A stretch of DNA of 64,000 bases. Origin: Acholeplasma laidlawii_A. GTDB lineage: Bacteria; Bacillota_I; Bacilli_A; Acholeplasmatales; Acholeplasmataceae. The stretch lies in the NCBI RefSeq assembly GCF_030166555.2, contig NZ_CP126461.2. The stretch is one strand, 5' to 3'. The first letter of the stretch is position 1. Each line of letters opens with the position of its first letter. A model generated the notes under the pieces. That model had not been told where the DNA came from, did no database searches, and was given only the letters and a program-made list of their open reading frames with translations. Positions 17,875 to 27,836 of this stretch are shown here, in pieces. A program made the position numbers and the translations under genes.

Positions 17875-18720
17875 ATGAGTGTAATGTTAAACATGCTGAA
17901 AAATAAAGAAGCACTAAGTATGGCGGAACGCATTGTTCTTGACTATTTAATTGAGAATAAGACGTCACTTAAAGATTTTAGCGTGGAGAAAATTGCAGAG
18001 GCTGCTTACACATCTCCAGCATCCGTTGTAAGAATGTGCAAAAAGTTAGGCTATAATGGTTTTAAAGATTTTAAAATCGATTTTATTCTTGCAAACTCTA
18101 AAGTAGAGATTCCTGAGACAAGTGAATACACGGATGTTATTTTAATAAAAGATCAAAATAATGGAAAAAAAGCGATTGAGAATAATATTCGAGCACTTGA
18201 AGAAACTATTAATCTATATGATGAAAAAACCTATACTAAAGCGGCATCCTTAATCATGAATGCTAGAAAGATATTAATCTTTGGTAAAGGATCAAGTTTC
18301 TTAGTATGTAAAGACTTAGAAATGAAATTAAGACGTATTAATAAATTTTGTGTGGCACAAGGTGAATCACATGACCAATTAGTGTATGCATCCTTTATTA
18401 ATAATAAAGACGTTGTAATTTTCATATCAAACTCTGGTAAAACTAAAGAAATTATTTCCTCAGCATTACTAGCTAAAGAAAATAAAACACCAATTATTAG
18501 TATTACAAGAATTGGTTCAAGCATCCTTGCAGATATATCAGATATAGTGTTATATACTTCAGCACTAGAATCAGAATTTAGAAGTGCTGCGATGACTTCG
18601 CGTATATCTCAAATGTCCGTGGTTGATGCACTTTATGCAAAATGTGCATACACAGATATTGATCGTTCGATTCAAGCACTTGAGACAACATATAGAACGA
18701 TAAAAAAATTTAAAAGATAA
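17875..18720 (+). CDS. MurR/RpiR family transcriptional regulator
   Basis: 281 residues. An N-terminal helix-turn-helix of RpiR type (about 1-77) has AEAAYTSPASVVRMCKKLGYNGFKDFK; a C-terminal SIS sugar-phosphate-binding domain (about 105-260) has GKGSSFLVCKDLEMKLRR and FISNSGKTKEII. In Escherichia and Bacillus MurR senses MurNAc-6-P and controls murQ genes. Here it sits immediately upstream of anmK and near murQ, so MurNAc-6-P or a related amino-sugar phosphate is the likely ligand (inference). RBS GAGGTG. Monocistronic, with its own terminator. Confidence 0.88.
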   Translation: MSVMLNMLKNKEALSMAERIVLDYLIENKTSLKDFSVEKIAEAAYTSPASVVRMCKKLGYNGFKDFKIDFILANSKVEIPETSEYTDVILIKDQNNGKKAIENNIRALEETINLYDEKTYTKAASLIMNARKILIFGKGSSFLVCKDLEMKLRRINKFCVAQGESHDQLVYASFINNKDVVIFISNSGKTKEIISSALLAKENKTPIISITRIGSSILADISDIVLYTSALESEFRSAAMTSRISQMSVVDALYAKCAYTDIDRSIQALETTYRTIKKFKR

Positions 18721-18729
18721 TTCAAATGA

Positions 18730-18759
18730 GAGTACCTATAAAATAGGTGCTCTTTTTTT
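18730..18759 (+). terminator. Terminator of the regulator gene
   Basis: A ten-pair stem, GAGTACCTAT with ATAGGTGCTC (one G-T pair), a three-base loop, then TTTTTTT. Confidence 0.85.
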
Positions 18760-18795
18760 GAAAACATTTTTCTAAGTGTGAAAGAATTAGACGAA

Positions 18796-18837
18796 ATTAA
18801 GCGCTTACAAAAATATAGTAAGACTTTACTATATAAT
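18796..18837 (+). promoter_or_regulatory. Promoter region of the anmK operon with cre-like palindrome
   Basis: A palindromic ATTAAGCGCTTACA at 18796-18809 (12 of 14 cre positions, core AAGCGCTT) lies upstream of TATAAT at 18832-18837. The ATG of anmK is 29 bases further on. A second, weaker cre-like stretch (18837-18850) follows the -10. Confidence 0.5.
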
Positions 18838-18866
18838 GAAAACGTAACCAAAATACGAGGTGGCAT

Positions 18867-20015
18867 ATGAACCAATCGAAACTTGCTTGCGGTATTATGA
18901 GTGGTACATCATTAGATGGTATAGATGTTGCAATAGCAACAATTTCAGGTACTGGTCTTAATACAAAAATTGAACTCATCGTAGCAGAAACCTTTCCGTA
19001 TCCCAAAGATATATTAGAAAAAGTGAAACTTGCTATTGATAACGAACTAAGGGTAAGAGACGTATCGAGTCTTAATTTTGAACTTGCTAGACTTTATGCA
19101 GATTGCGTCATTAAGTTATGTAAAGATAATAAGCTAAATCCTTCAAGTTTGAGTTTTATTGCATCGCATGGACAAACTGTGTACCACCAAGGTGCTACAC
19201 AAGATGGAAGTAATCCAAACACACTTCAACTAGGTAGTGGATCTGTGATTGCAGGGTTAACCCAGACGACAGTCGTTTCAGATTTTAGAGTAGCAGATAT
19301 GATTGCAGGTGGACAAGGGGCACCCCTTGTACCTTTTGTAGACTATATATTACTATCAAATAAAGATAAAACACGCATCATCCAAAACATTGGGGGAATC
19401 TCTAATATTACGGTATTACCTAAGAGTCAATATGAAAAAGATGTCTATGCCTTTGATACAGGTCCGGGTAATATGATGATAAATTATGCGATGGAATATT
19501 TCTTTAATAAACCATATGATGCATCTGGTGAAACTGCTAACAAAGGTCACCTTGTTAAATCGCTATATGATGAAATACTTCAACACCCATTCTTAAGACT
19601 ACAACCACCTAAATCATGTGGTAGAGAAGAATTTGGTGTTAGTTTTACTAAAGAGTTAATTAAAAAATATCATAACCATACACCGGAAGATATTATACAT
19701 ACACTCACGATAGCAACCGCAGACACAATGGTGGATGCGATAGAAAAATTCGTTTTAAATAAACATGAAGTAGATGAACTTATCATCTCTGGAGGTGGCG
19801 TTCATAATACATTTATGATGCAACATTTAAAGAAAAAACTACACCCAATACATGTCTTATCGACAGATGATATTGGATTATCAAGTGATTTTAAAGAGGC
19901 TCTAGCATTTATTGTTTTAGCCAATCAAACAATGTATCAAGAACCATCCAATCTACCTACAGCAACTGGTGCAAAAAAAGCTGTCGTACTTGGAAATGTT
20001 TCTTACTACAGATAA
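18867..20015 (+). CDS. anmK: Anhydro-N-acetylmuramic acid kinase
   Basis: 382 residues, usual length. It opens anhydroMurNAc and phosphorylates it to MurNAc-6-P, the MurQ substrate. Motifs: GIMSGTSLDGIDVAI (phosphate 1), SHGQTVYHQ, NIGGISNITVLP, AFDTGPGNMMINYAM and the C-terminal adenosine region LIISGGGVHNTFMM. RBS GAGGTGG. First gene of a tightly packed operon (gap of 15 bases to the GH4 gene). The enzyme handles a product of lytic transglycosylases, i.e. peptidoglycan turnover, notable in a wall-less lineage. Confidence 0.95.
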   Translation: MNQSKLACGIMSGTSLDGIDVAIATISGTGLNTKIELIVAETFPYPKDILEKVKLAIDNELRVRDVSSLNFELARLYADCVIKLCKDNKLNPSSLSFIASHGQTVYHQGATQDGSNPNTLQLGSGSVIAGLTQTTVVSDFRVADMIAGGQGAPLVPFVDYILLSNKDKTRIIQNIGGISNITVLPKSQYEKDVYAFDTGPGNMMINYAMEYFFNKPYDASGETANKGHLVKSLYDEILQHPFLRLQPPKSCGREEFGVSFTKELIKKYHNHTPEDIIHTLTIATADTMVDAIEKFVLNKHEVDELIISGGGVHNTFMMQHLKKKLHPIHVLSTDDIGLSSDFKEALAFIVLANQTMYQEPSNLPTATGAKKAVVLGNVSYYR

Positions 20016-20030
20016 AAAAAGGGGCTAAAC

Positions 20031-21329
20031 ATGAATAAAAAATTAAAATTAGTAATTATTGGTGCAGGATCAAGTTACACACCAGAATTATTTAAACACA
20101 TCATATTAAATTATCAAGATTTAAAAGTAACAGAGCTTGCACTAGTTGATTTAGAAGATAATCAAACGAGATTAAATATTATGACTGAATTTGCACACAG
20201 AATGTTTAAAAAGCATAACATTTCAATAGATATTTCTCAAACAATAAATAGAAGAGAAGCACTGGTTGATGCAGACTTTATACTTATTCAAATTAGAGTG
20301 GGTCGCATGGAAGCAAGATATTTCGACGAAACTATTCCTGCACAATTTGAAATGTTAGGACATGAATCGATTGGTATCGGTGGCATGTTTAACGCGTTAA
20401 GAACTATTCCAGTGATTTATAAAATCATTGAAGATGTTAAAGAACTGGCACCGAAGGCGTGGGTTATTAATATTAGTAATCCTACAGGAATCATTAGTGA
20501 AGCTGTATTTAGATTTGCTGAATTTGATCGCTATATGGGATTATCAAGTAGCCCAAATCAAGCAACCAAAAGCATCATTGAAAGATTAGGTGCAAAACCT
20601 TCTGAAGTAGTGCCTTATTTTGCAGGTTTAAGTGAATTATCTTTTATCTCTAAAATATATCATAAGAGTAAGGACAAACTACCTAAACTTTTAGAAGAAG
20701 ACTTTTGTCCGTCTAAAAGATTTATGGCACAAGAAAATATAAAACAACTAAAATTATATCCCCATCCAAATTTAAGAGTGTTTTATCAATATGATATTGC
20801 AGTGCCTGAGTTTTTAGAACAAATTAGAAATAACAACATTCGTACGAATGAAGTCATTCAAATAGATGAAGTATTATTTAAACAATACAGTGACCCCTCA
20901 GTAGATGAAGTACCTAAAGATATTGAAAAAAGACTTGGTCATGATTATGCACAAACAGCGATTCAAATCATTGATTCTATGGTGAATAATAAAAAGAACT
21001 ATCATGTGATTAATACAGTAAATCGTGGTCATATCCAAGGACTACCTAATGAAACATCTATAGAAATCACTTCACGTATTACAAATAAAGGACCAATTCC
21101 TGTCCATATTGGTGAACTGCCACTTCAAATACGTGGTATCGTTCAACATTTAAAAGCTTATGAAGAATTACTATGTGATGCGATTTATGAAAAGAACTTA
21201 GATAAAGCACTACTTGCATATCAAGTGCATCCTTTATCTAAATCATTTATTACTACTAAACATGCATTTGATGCATTATATGAAAAACATAAAAATTTAC
21301 TAACATACTATGGAGCGTACAACATATGA
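20031..21329 (+). CDS. Glycoside hydrolase family 4, 6-phospho-beta-glucosidase-like
   Basis: 432 residues. A Rossmann NAD-binding start (IIGAGSSYTPEL, with the acidic VDLED at strand 2), IQIRVGRMEARYFDE, the metal-binding region GHESIGIGGMFNALRT, INISNPTGIISEA (the position of the NPAG motif of the LicH/CelF branch), and NRGHIQGLPNETSIEI. GH4 enzymes use NAD and Mn and cut phosphorylated disaccharides. Placement between anmK and GHL10 genes suggests a 6-phospho-amino-sugar disaccharide rather than phospho-cellobiose (inference). It ends in TGA overlapping the next ATG. Confidence 0.88.
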   Translation: MNKKLKLVIIGAGSSYTPELFKHIILNYQDLKVTELALVDLEDNQTRLNIMTEFAHRMFKKHNISIDISQTINRREALVDADFILIQIRVGRMEARYFDETIPAQFEMLGHESIGIGGMFNALRTIPVIYKIIEDVKELAPKAWVINISNPTGIISEAVFRFAEFDRYMGLSSSPNQATKSIIERLGAKPSEVVPYFAGLSELSFISKIYHKSKDKLPKLLEEDFCPSKRFMAQENIKQLKLYPHPNLRVFYQYDIAVPEFLEQIRNNNIRTNEVIQIDEVLFKQYSDPSVDEVPKDIEKRLGHDYAQTAIQIIDSMVNNKKNYHVINTVNRGHIQGLPNETSIEITSRITNKGPIPVHIGELPLQIRGIVQHLKAYEELLCDAIYEKNLDKALLAYQVHPLSKSFITTKHAFDALYEKHKNLLTYYGAYNI

Positions 21330-22540
21330 AACTAAACTATTTTGGAACTGATAAACCACTTAATTACTTTAATACAGATAAACAAGTAGTTATACCTGAA
21401 AAATTTAACTTAAAACCATTTAGAGCATTTTGGATTTCTAATGTGTTAAACATTGATTTACCCAATATGAAAGATCCATCTTATAAAGATAAAGTCATAG
21501 AAATGCTAGACACAGCTAAAGCATATAACATGACAGCAATCTTTTTTCAGGTACGTACAACAAATGATGCTTTCTATAAATCTAAGTTAAATCCATATTC
21601 TAGATTCTTAACTGGAAAAGAAGGAGAAGTTCCTTCATTTGATGTACTAGAGTTTGTTATTAAGGAAGCTAAAAAAAGAAATTTAGAAGTCCATGCTTGG
21701 TGTAATCCATACCGTGTCAGTATGAAAACTGAAATGACTAAGGCTGAATATTTAAATACGTTAGATGATTTAAATTTTGCTAAAAAACATCCAGAGTTTG
21801 TTGTAACTGACAAAAATGGTCAACTGATCTTAAACCCAGCAAAAGAAGAGGTGAAAACATTTATTATTGATTCTATGCTAGAAATTGCAGATAACTATGA
21901 TGTACATGGAATTCACTTTGATGATTACTTCTATCCATATGCAGGTTTAAGCGATAGTGATAATGATACCTATGATTTTGAACAAAGAATAGATAAATCA
22001 TTAACACTAGGCGATTTTAGAAGAAATCAAATTACAGATGTTGTAAGAAACTTAAATAAAACATTAAAAGAAAAACACCCTAACTTAAGATTTGGTGTAT
22101 CGCCATTTGGTATATGGAAAACTAAAAAAAGTGATGCATTAGGTTCGAATGTAGATCCACAATGTAGTCAATCTTATGATAATCAATATGCAGATAGTTA
22201 CTTATGGATTAAAGAAGGCATAATCGACTACATCGTACCACAACTTTACTGGGATTTTGAGCACAAATTAGCACCATTTGCGGATTTAGCTTTATGGTGG
22301 GCAGAGGTGTGTAAAGGTTCTAATGTAGATTTATATATTGGTCATGGTCCATACCGATATGGTGAAAAGGGTGGCTATGAAAATCCTTATGAAGTCGTGA
22401 ATCAACTTAAATTTACAAATCAATTTGAAAATGTAGTTGGTAATGTATTCTTTACATATAAGACATTTATCGATGAAACAAAACAACAACAAGGTATGCA
22501 TCTTGTTAAAAAATTACTGAATGGAAGTGAGGATGTTTAA
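21326..22540 (+). CDS. Cytoplasmic GHL10 (DUF187/YngK-type) glycoside-hydrolase-like protein
   Basis: 404 residues with no signal peptide. A TIM-barrel GHL10 domain spans nearly the whole protein: FRAFWISNVLNIDLPN, FFQVRTTNDAFYKS, LEVHAWCNPYRV, GIHFDDYFYPY (acidic pair probably catalytic), RFGVSPFGIWK and DYIVPQLYW. The same domain appears twice in the next gene. Translationally coupled on both sides (ATGA upstream, TAATG downstream). Substrate unknown; an intracellular oligosaccharide is likely from its location. Confidence 0.85.
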   Translation: MKLNYFGTDKPLNYFNTDKQVVIPEKFNLKPFRAFWISNVLNIDLPNMKDPSYKDKVIEMLDTAKAYNMTAIFFQVRTTNDAFYKSKLNPYSRFLTGKEGEVPSFDVLEFVIKEAKKRNLEVHAWCNPYRVSMKTEMTKAEYLNTLDDLNFAKKHPEFVVTDKNGQLILNPAKEEVKTFIIDSMLEIADNYDVHGIHFDDYFYPYAGLSDSDNDTYDFEQRIDKSLTLGDFRRNQITDVVRNLNKTLKEKHPNLRFGVSPFGIWKTKKSDALGSNVDPQCSQSYDNQYADSYLWIKEGIIDYIVPQLYWDFEHKLAPFADLALWWAEVCKGSNVDLYIGHGPYRYGEKGGYENPYEVVNQLKFTNQFENVVGNVFFTYKTFIDETKQQQGMHLVKKLLNGSEDV

Positions 22541-25500
22541 TGAAGAAAGTAATTTTACTATTATTAACGCTCGTATTAACTTTAACTTTAATACCAACAA
22601 ATGAAACACATGCTTATCCAGAACCTGAGATTTTAACTTCACCTGGTGAATTTAGAGCAACTTGGATAACGCATTTTATTGGTAGTATGCCGGCATACTC
22701 AACAGAACAAAATTTTAAAAGTGAAGTAAACTCCATATTAAACAATATGGAAGCGAATAATTTAAATGTTGCTATCGTACATCTTAGAACACATAATAAT
22801 GCACTTTATAAATCTGAAATCAACCCGGTAGCAAGCTGGTTTGCTACCGTAGACTTTGATGTCTTTGATCCGATGGCATATTTCATTGAAGAAGCACATA
22901 AAAGAGGGATTGAATTCCATGCATGGTTGAACCCTTACCGTGTACTTTCTATATATCAAAGAGGTACCATTCCAGCAAGTAACCCACAAAGTAATCCTGC
23001 AAACCTTTTATCAAATAAAGAAGGTACTGCACATATTTTAAATCCAGCACTACCTGTAGTACGTGAGCACGTTGTAAATACGATATTAGAAATCATTGAA
23101 AACTATAATGTGGATGCCATCCACTTTGATGATTACTTCTATATGGATATGAAAAATGGTAGTATCTTAAATGACCCTGACCAAGCTTTATTTTTATCTG
23201 ATCCGCTAGGTCAACCAAATACAGCTGTTGGTAAAGCAAATTGGCGCCGTGCGCAAATTAATACATTCATTGAACAAGCATCGGAAGCAATTAAAGACTT
23301 TAATCAAGCAAACGATCGTTATGTTCAATTTGGTATATCGCCAACAGGTATTTATAGAAATGGTGATGGCATTGTAACGTATGATCAAGACGGAAAACCT
23401 ATTACAAATGGTTCAAATACACTAGGTCAAGAACATTATGCGTCTTATTTATTTGCAGATACAGTGCACTGGATAAGTGAAGGATGGTTAGATTATATTC
23501 TTCCTCAAAGTTATTGGGCAAGTACCCATTCACTTGCAGCATTTGATAAAGTCATGGGATGGTGGGATAAAGTTGTAAGATATTTAGACGTAAACTTATA
23601 CTCTGGTATTGGGTTGTACTTAGCGGATGCTGGAAGTGCCTCAAACGTCTACTCATGGCGCGATAATCCGGAAGAATTTAGTAATCAAATGGAATTTTTA
23701 CATTCCTTAGAATCAAATAAAGGGTTTTCAATTTATTCATATAACATGGTAAGAGATGCTGGGTTAAATTATGGTAGACCTTCACAAGCAAACCTCTTTA
23801 ATGCAAGAGATGATTATTTCTCAACAAAAACAGTGTTGCCACCGTTAAAGAGTATGACACCTGTATATTTACCAGCAGTTTCAAATATCTTACATAATCC
23901 ATCGAATGGTACGCTAACTTTTGATGGACATCCAGAAGCTAAGTTTTATTACATATATAAATCTAGTAATCCATTAACTTATGAGGATCCTGAAATTATT
24001 GATATTATCTCAAATGATGGTAATTCAACAATTACTTGGAGTTCTAATGACACAACCTCTTCAAATTACTATGGTGTCCGTTCAATTTCTTATACGAATC
24101 ATTTAAGTCCAGCATTTGAAAGTAGTGTCGATGCGCCATTACATACATTTAATGGGGTTTATGATGGTGTTAGATTCACTTCACAAGTTGATCTAGAGTT
24201 TAGTAGTGCACATGATATCTACTATAGTTTAGATGGAAGTACATGGGAAAGTTATTCAACACCTATTCGTATTATTTCAAATGGACTAAACATAATTCAC
24301 TACAAGGCATTAGATACTTTAGGTAATGAGTCTATGACTCAAGTACTTACCTTCTATACGGATATTAAAAATGAAGTTTTACCAACAATCAATATTAATG
24401 GAACAACTTCAGGAACAAGTTACCTTCTTGGTACTCAAATTGAAATTGAATCATCTGATCATGATATTTGGGTAAAAATTAATCACGGAGCTGAAGGGAC
24501 ATGGGAACTTTATGAAGGGCCGATAACCTTAACTTCTAGGGGTAATTATGCAATATATTCTAAAACCATAGATGCTGGTGGTGTTGAATCTGTAGAAGTT
24601 CAACGCAATTTAAGTATAGTGTCTGCATATTCAAATCCAAGTGTTGTACTCGAAGGTAGTGGTACTAATCCGAATTATGAATCAGTTCAAGTTACATTTA
24701 GTTTTGATCCAAATGCACCAGAGCCACAATATAGAATCAATGATGGTTTATGGCAATATTATACAGGACCAGTTTTATTTGATCAAATTGGTAATTATAC
24801 AATTACGTACCGTAATGGCTTGATAGAACCTATTTTTACTAGAACCTTCAATATCATTGAAGTACTAGATGAACCAACACTTGAAATTACAGGTGATGGT
24901 GTAGATCCAAATTATGACTGGTTAGAAATAACTATCAACTTTGATCCGAATGCACCAGAGCCAAGATACCGTATGAATGGTGGTTCCTGGATACAATATT
25001 TAGAGCCTATTTTATTTGAACAAGTAGGTCACTATACAATAGAATATCGTAATGGACCATTAGAACCAATTTATAATAAAGTATTTAATATTGTAGAAGG
25101 TCCAGGAGAAGTAACGGTAGGCATAGAAGGTAACTTAGTCGATGATACATACATTGGACCAGTTACAGTCACATTAACACCAGATAACTCAGCGGATACA
25201 ATAGAATATAGATTATACAATGGACAAAATTGGACTACATGGTTCAATTACACTTCTCCAATTACCCTTTCTACAACCGCAAGACATAGAGTAAAGTATA
25301 GAGTCACCTCTATGTCAGGTATTGTTTCAGAAGAGGTAGAGGTTAAAATAAAAGTTGATATTCCAATTACAGAAGACAATCCTTTCGTCGTTAGAAATGG
25401 GCAAAATGTGTATTATTATCAAACCAATACACCAGTAGCACTACCAACAACATATACTGAAAAAGATAAAGAAATACGTGCTGTTTGGGTTGCTACTGTA

Positions 25501-26754
25501 GCAAATATTGATATTTCACAATATGATAATGAAGAAAATTATAAAAAACAAATTATAGATATTTTAGAACGAATGAAAGAACTTAAATTCAACACCATGT
25601 TCTTCCAAACAAGACCAATGAATGATTCATTCTATCCATCTGAATATGCACCAATGTCAAGATTCTTATCTGGTACAGAAGGTGTTGGTGTGGGTTGGGA
25701 CGTCTTAGAATTTTTAATTAAGGAAGCTCATGTACGTGGTATTGAAGTCCATGCATGGATGAATCCTTACCGCGTAGCAAGTGGATCAACAGCTTCTATT
25801 GGAGATCAGTTAGCACTATTACATGATTCAAACTTTGCTAAACAAAATCCATCATATGTCGTACAAGATAAAAACGGGGCTCTAATATTAAACCCTGGTA
25901 TTCCAGAAGTTAGAGAATATTTGTATAATATCGTCGATGAATTAATGGAAAACTATGCAATAGACGGTGTCCACTTTGATGATTACTTCTATAGTTATAG
26001 TGGAACAGAAGACAGTCAAGATGCGGATGCATTCTTAAATTACAATCCAAACAATCTATCACTTGATGACTGGCGACGCGAAAATGTTAACATGTTTGTG
26101 AAAAATATCTTTGAACGTGTTGAAGCACATAATAAAGATAATAATATGCATGTGAAGTTTGGTATTTCTCCATTTGGTATTTGGAGAAATAAAACTCAAG
26201 ATGCTCTTGGTTCAAATTCACAAGGGTTATCTAGCTATTCGGCTCAATATGCGGATTCTAGAAAATGGGTTAAAGAAGGTTGGTTACACTATATTATTCC
26301 TCAACTATACTGGCAGTTTGATCACTCAACAGCACGTTTTGCTGATTTAGTAGACTGGTGGGTTGATGTGGTTAAAGATACTAATGTGGACTTAATCATT
26401 GGCCAAGGTTTCTATAGATATGCAGAAAACTCCAATAATTGGACAAATGAATCCGAGTTCTTAGAACAATTAAGATATATGTCACAATATGATGAAATTA
26501 TTGGTAGTTCCATATTCTCCTATAAGACATTAAACTCTAATCATAGACTAGTAAATGCAGCACTTACTAGACTAGGGAATCACTATTGGACCAAAAATGT
26601 TGAACATACATGGGAAACACATATGAACGATGTAGAACCAACACCGGAACCTACACCAGTAAATTTTGATATAACAATATTTTTATCTGCAATATCTACA
26701 TTTGTAGTACTATTAGGTGTTGTAATATTCATTGTTGTGAAGAAGAAAAGATAA
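22540..26754 (+). CDS. Large surface-anchored protein with two GHL10 domains
   Basis: 1,404 residues. The signal peptide is cleaved after about residue 25 (ETHA). The first GHL10 domain is about 36-415 (FRATWITHF, AIHFDDYFYMD, DYILPQSYW). A linker of beta-sandwich modules follows (about 430-960), including two tandem ~78-residue repeats at about 700-777 and 778-855 that share DPNAPEP-R/Q-YR and YTI-Y-RNG. The second GHL10 domain is about 975-1345 (IRAVWVATVANID, GVHFDDYFYSYS, HYIIPQLYW). The protein ends in a proline/threonine spacer, one membrane helix (~1378-1400) and KKKR. It should display two catalytic domains outside the cell. Confidence 0.88.
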   Translation: MKKVILLLLTLVLTLTLIPTNETHAYPEPEILTSPGEFRATWITHFIGSMPAYSTEQNFKSEVNSILNNMEANNLNVAIVHLRTHNNALYKSEINPVASWFATVDFDVFDPMAYFIEEAHKRGIEFHAWLNPYRVLSIYQRGTIPASNPQSNPANLLSNKEGTAHILNPALPVVREHVVNTILEIIENYNVDAIHFDDYFYMDMKNGSILNDPDQALFLSDPLGQPNTAVGKANWRRAQINTFIEQASEAIKDFNQANDRYVQFGISPTGIYRNGDGIVTYDQDGKPITNGSNTLGQEHYASYLFADTVHWISEGWLDYILPQSYWASTHSLAAFDKVMGWWDKVVRYLDVNLYSGIGLYLADAGSASNVYSWRDNPEEFSNQMEFLHSLESNKGFSIYSYNMVRDAGLNYGRPSQANLFNARDDYFSTKTVLPPLKSMTPVYLPAVSNILHNPSNGTLTFDGHPEAKFYYIYKSSNPLTYEDPEIIDIISNDGNSTITWSSNDTTSSNYYGVRSISYTNHLSPAFESSVDAPLHTFNGVYDGVRFTSQVDLEFSSAHDIYYSLDGSTWESYSTPIRIISNGLNIIHYKALDTLGNESMTQVLTFYTDIKNEVLPTININGTTSGTSYLLGTQIEIESSDHDIWVKINHGAEGTWELYEGPITLTSRGNYAIYSKTIDAGGVESVEVQRNLSIVSAYSNPSVVLEGSGTNPNYESVQVTFSFDPNAPEPQYRINDGLWQYYTGPVLFDQIGNYTITYRNGLIEPIFTRTFNIIEVLDEPTLEITGDGVDPNYDWLEITINFDPNAPEPRYRMNGGSWIQYLEPILFEQVGHYTIEYRNGPLEPIYNKVFNIVEGPGEVTVGIEGNLVDDTYIGPVTVTLTPDNSADTIEYRLYNGQNWTTWFNYTSPITLSTTARHRVKYRVTSMSGIVSEEVEVKIKVDIPITEDNPFVVRNGQNVYYYQTNTPVALPTTYTEKDKEIRAVWVATVANIDISQYDNEENYKKQIIDILERMKELKFNTMFFQTRPMNDSFYPSEYAPMSRFLSGTEGVGVGWDVLEFLIKEAHVRGIEVHAWMNPYRVASGSTASIGDQLALLHDSNFAKQNPSYVVQDKNGALILNPGIPEVREYLYNIVDELMENYAIDGVHFDDYFYSYSGTEDSQDADAFLNYNPNNLSLDDWRRENVNMFVKNIFERVEAHNKDNNMHVKFGISPFGIWRNKTQDALGSNSQGLSSYSAQYADSRKWVKEGWLHYIIPQLYWQFDHSTARFADLVDWWVDVVKDTNVDLIIGQGFYRYAENSNNWTNESEFLEQLRYMSQYDEIIGSSIFSYKTLNSNHRLVNAALTRLGNHYWTKNVEHTWETHMNDVEPTPEPTPVNFDITIFLSAISTFVVLLGVVIFIVVKKKR

Positions 26755-27797
26755 TGGAAAGAATTAAATCATTTTTACAAAAAGGTGTGGATGAAGGACG
26801 TTTTCCTGGCTCACACTACGCACTTGTTACAAAGGATAATTTGATCACTGATTTTGTTGGGTATAAGCAACTATACCCAACAAAAGAAGTATTAAGCGGT
26901 GATGAAATATATGATGTTGCATCCCTTACTAAAGTCATTTCAACAACAACACTTATCTTAAAGTTGGTGGATGATAACCTACTTTCTTTAGATACAAAAT
27001 TACATACGATTTTGGATAGATATAAACATCCACAAACAACCATTAAAGAATTACTTATCCATGCTTCAGGATTACCTGCTGATGTACCTAAAATTAGAAC
27101 AGTAAAAACTAAAGAATCAGTGATGGATATTATTTTTAGTATGGATTTAATTTATGAACCAAATACTAAAGTTGTATACTCTGATGTTGGTTTTATTCTA
27201 CTTGGTAAAGTGATTGAAAAATTATATCAAATGCCGATTCATGAATCTGCACAAAAATATATCTTTAATCCTTTAGGTATGCTTGATTCAGGGTATAGAC
27301 CTGAAATAGAGAGAGTGGCACCGACAGAAGATCACGATGATGATTTTTCAAAAGGACTACTCAAAGGTAAAGTACATGATGAAAAATCATATTTATTAGA
27401 TGGATTAGCTGGTCATGCAGGATTATTTTCAACAGTATATGATATCGGATTATTCATTCAAAGTATCTTAAATGATAGATTTGTTTTAAGTAAAGAAATG
27501 ACGAATAAACTATTCTTACCACAAATTACTGATGACTCTTTAGGTTACAAAGTTACTAGAACGCTTGGCTACTTAAAACCTTATGAGGACAGTTTTGCAG
27601 GATCAAAACACGATTTTGAACATACCATAGGCCATACTGGTTTTACTGGGTGTCATATGTTTATAGATAAGAAAAACGGAATTGGGTTTGTCTTATTATC
27701 TAATTCAGTTCATCCAAAACGTAACTTAAATAGAATTATCGGATTGAGAAATGAATTAGGTAATATAATTTATGAAGTACAATTGGTAAGTAAATAG
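26754..27797 (+). CDS. Serine beta-lactamase-fold hydrolase, AmiE-like candidate
   Basis: 347 residues, PF00144-type fold. The nucleophile motif is S57-L-T-K60 and the second motif Y142-S-D144; GLAGHAGLFST and IGHTGFTG are also typical. No signal peptide, so cytoplasmic. Bacillus AmiE (YbbE), the MurNAc-L-Ala amidase of muropeptide rescue, belongs to this superfamily and clusters with nagZ, namZ and murQ; the setting here makes the same function likely, but a plain esterase cannot be excluded. The start overlaps the previous stop (TAATG). Last gene of the anmK operon. Confidence 0.8.
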   Translation: MERIKSFLQKGVDEGRFPGSHYALVTKDNLITDFVGYKQLYPTKEVLSGDEIYDVASLTKVISTTTLILKLVDDNLLSLDTKLHTILDRYKHPQTTIKELLIHASGLPADVPKIRTVKTKESVMDIIFSMDLIYEPNTKVVYSDVGFILLGKVIEKLYQMPIHESAQKYIFNPLGMLDSGYRPEIERVAPTEDHDDDFSKGLLKGKVHDEKSYLLDGLAGHAGLFSTVYDIGLFIQSILNDRFVLSKEMTNKLFLPQITDDSLGYKVTRTLGYLKPYEDSFAGSKHDFEHTIGHTGFTGCHMFIDKKNGIGFVLLSNSVHPKRNLNRIIGLRNELGNIIYEVQLVSK

Positions 27798-27836
27798 GTA
27801 AAAAAAACTGAAAATAATATTCAAAAAGTAAAAATA

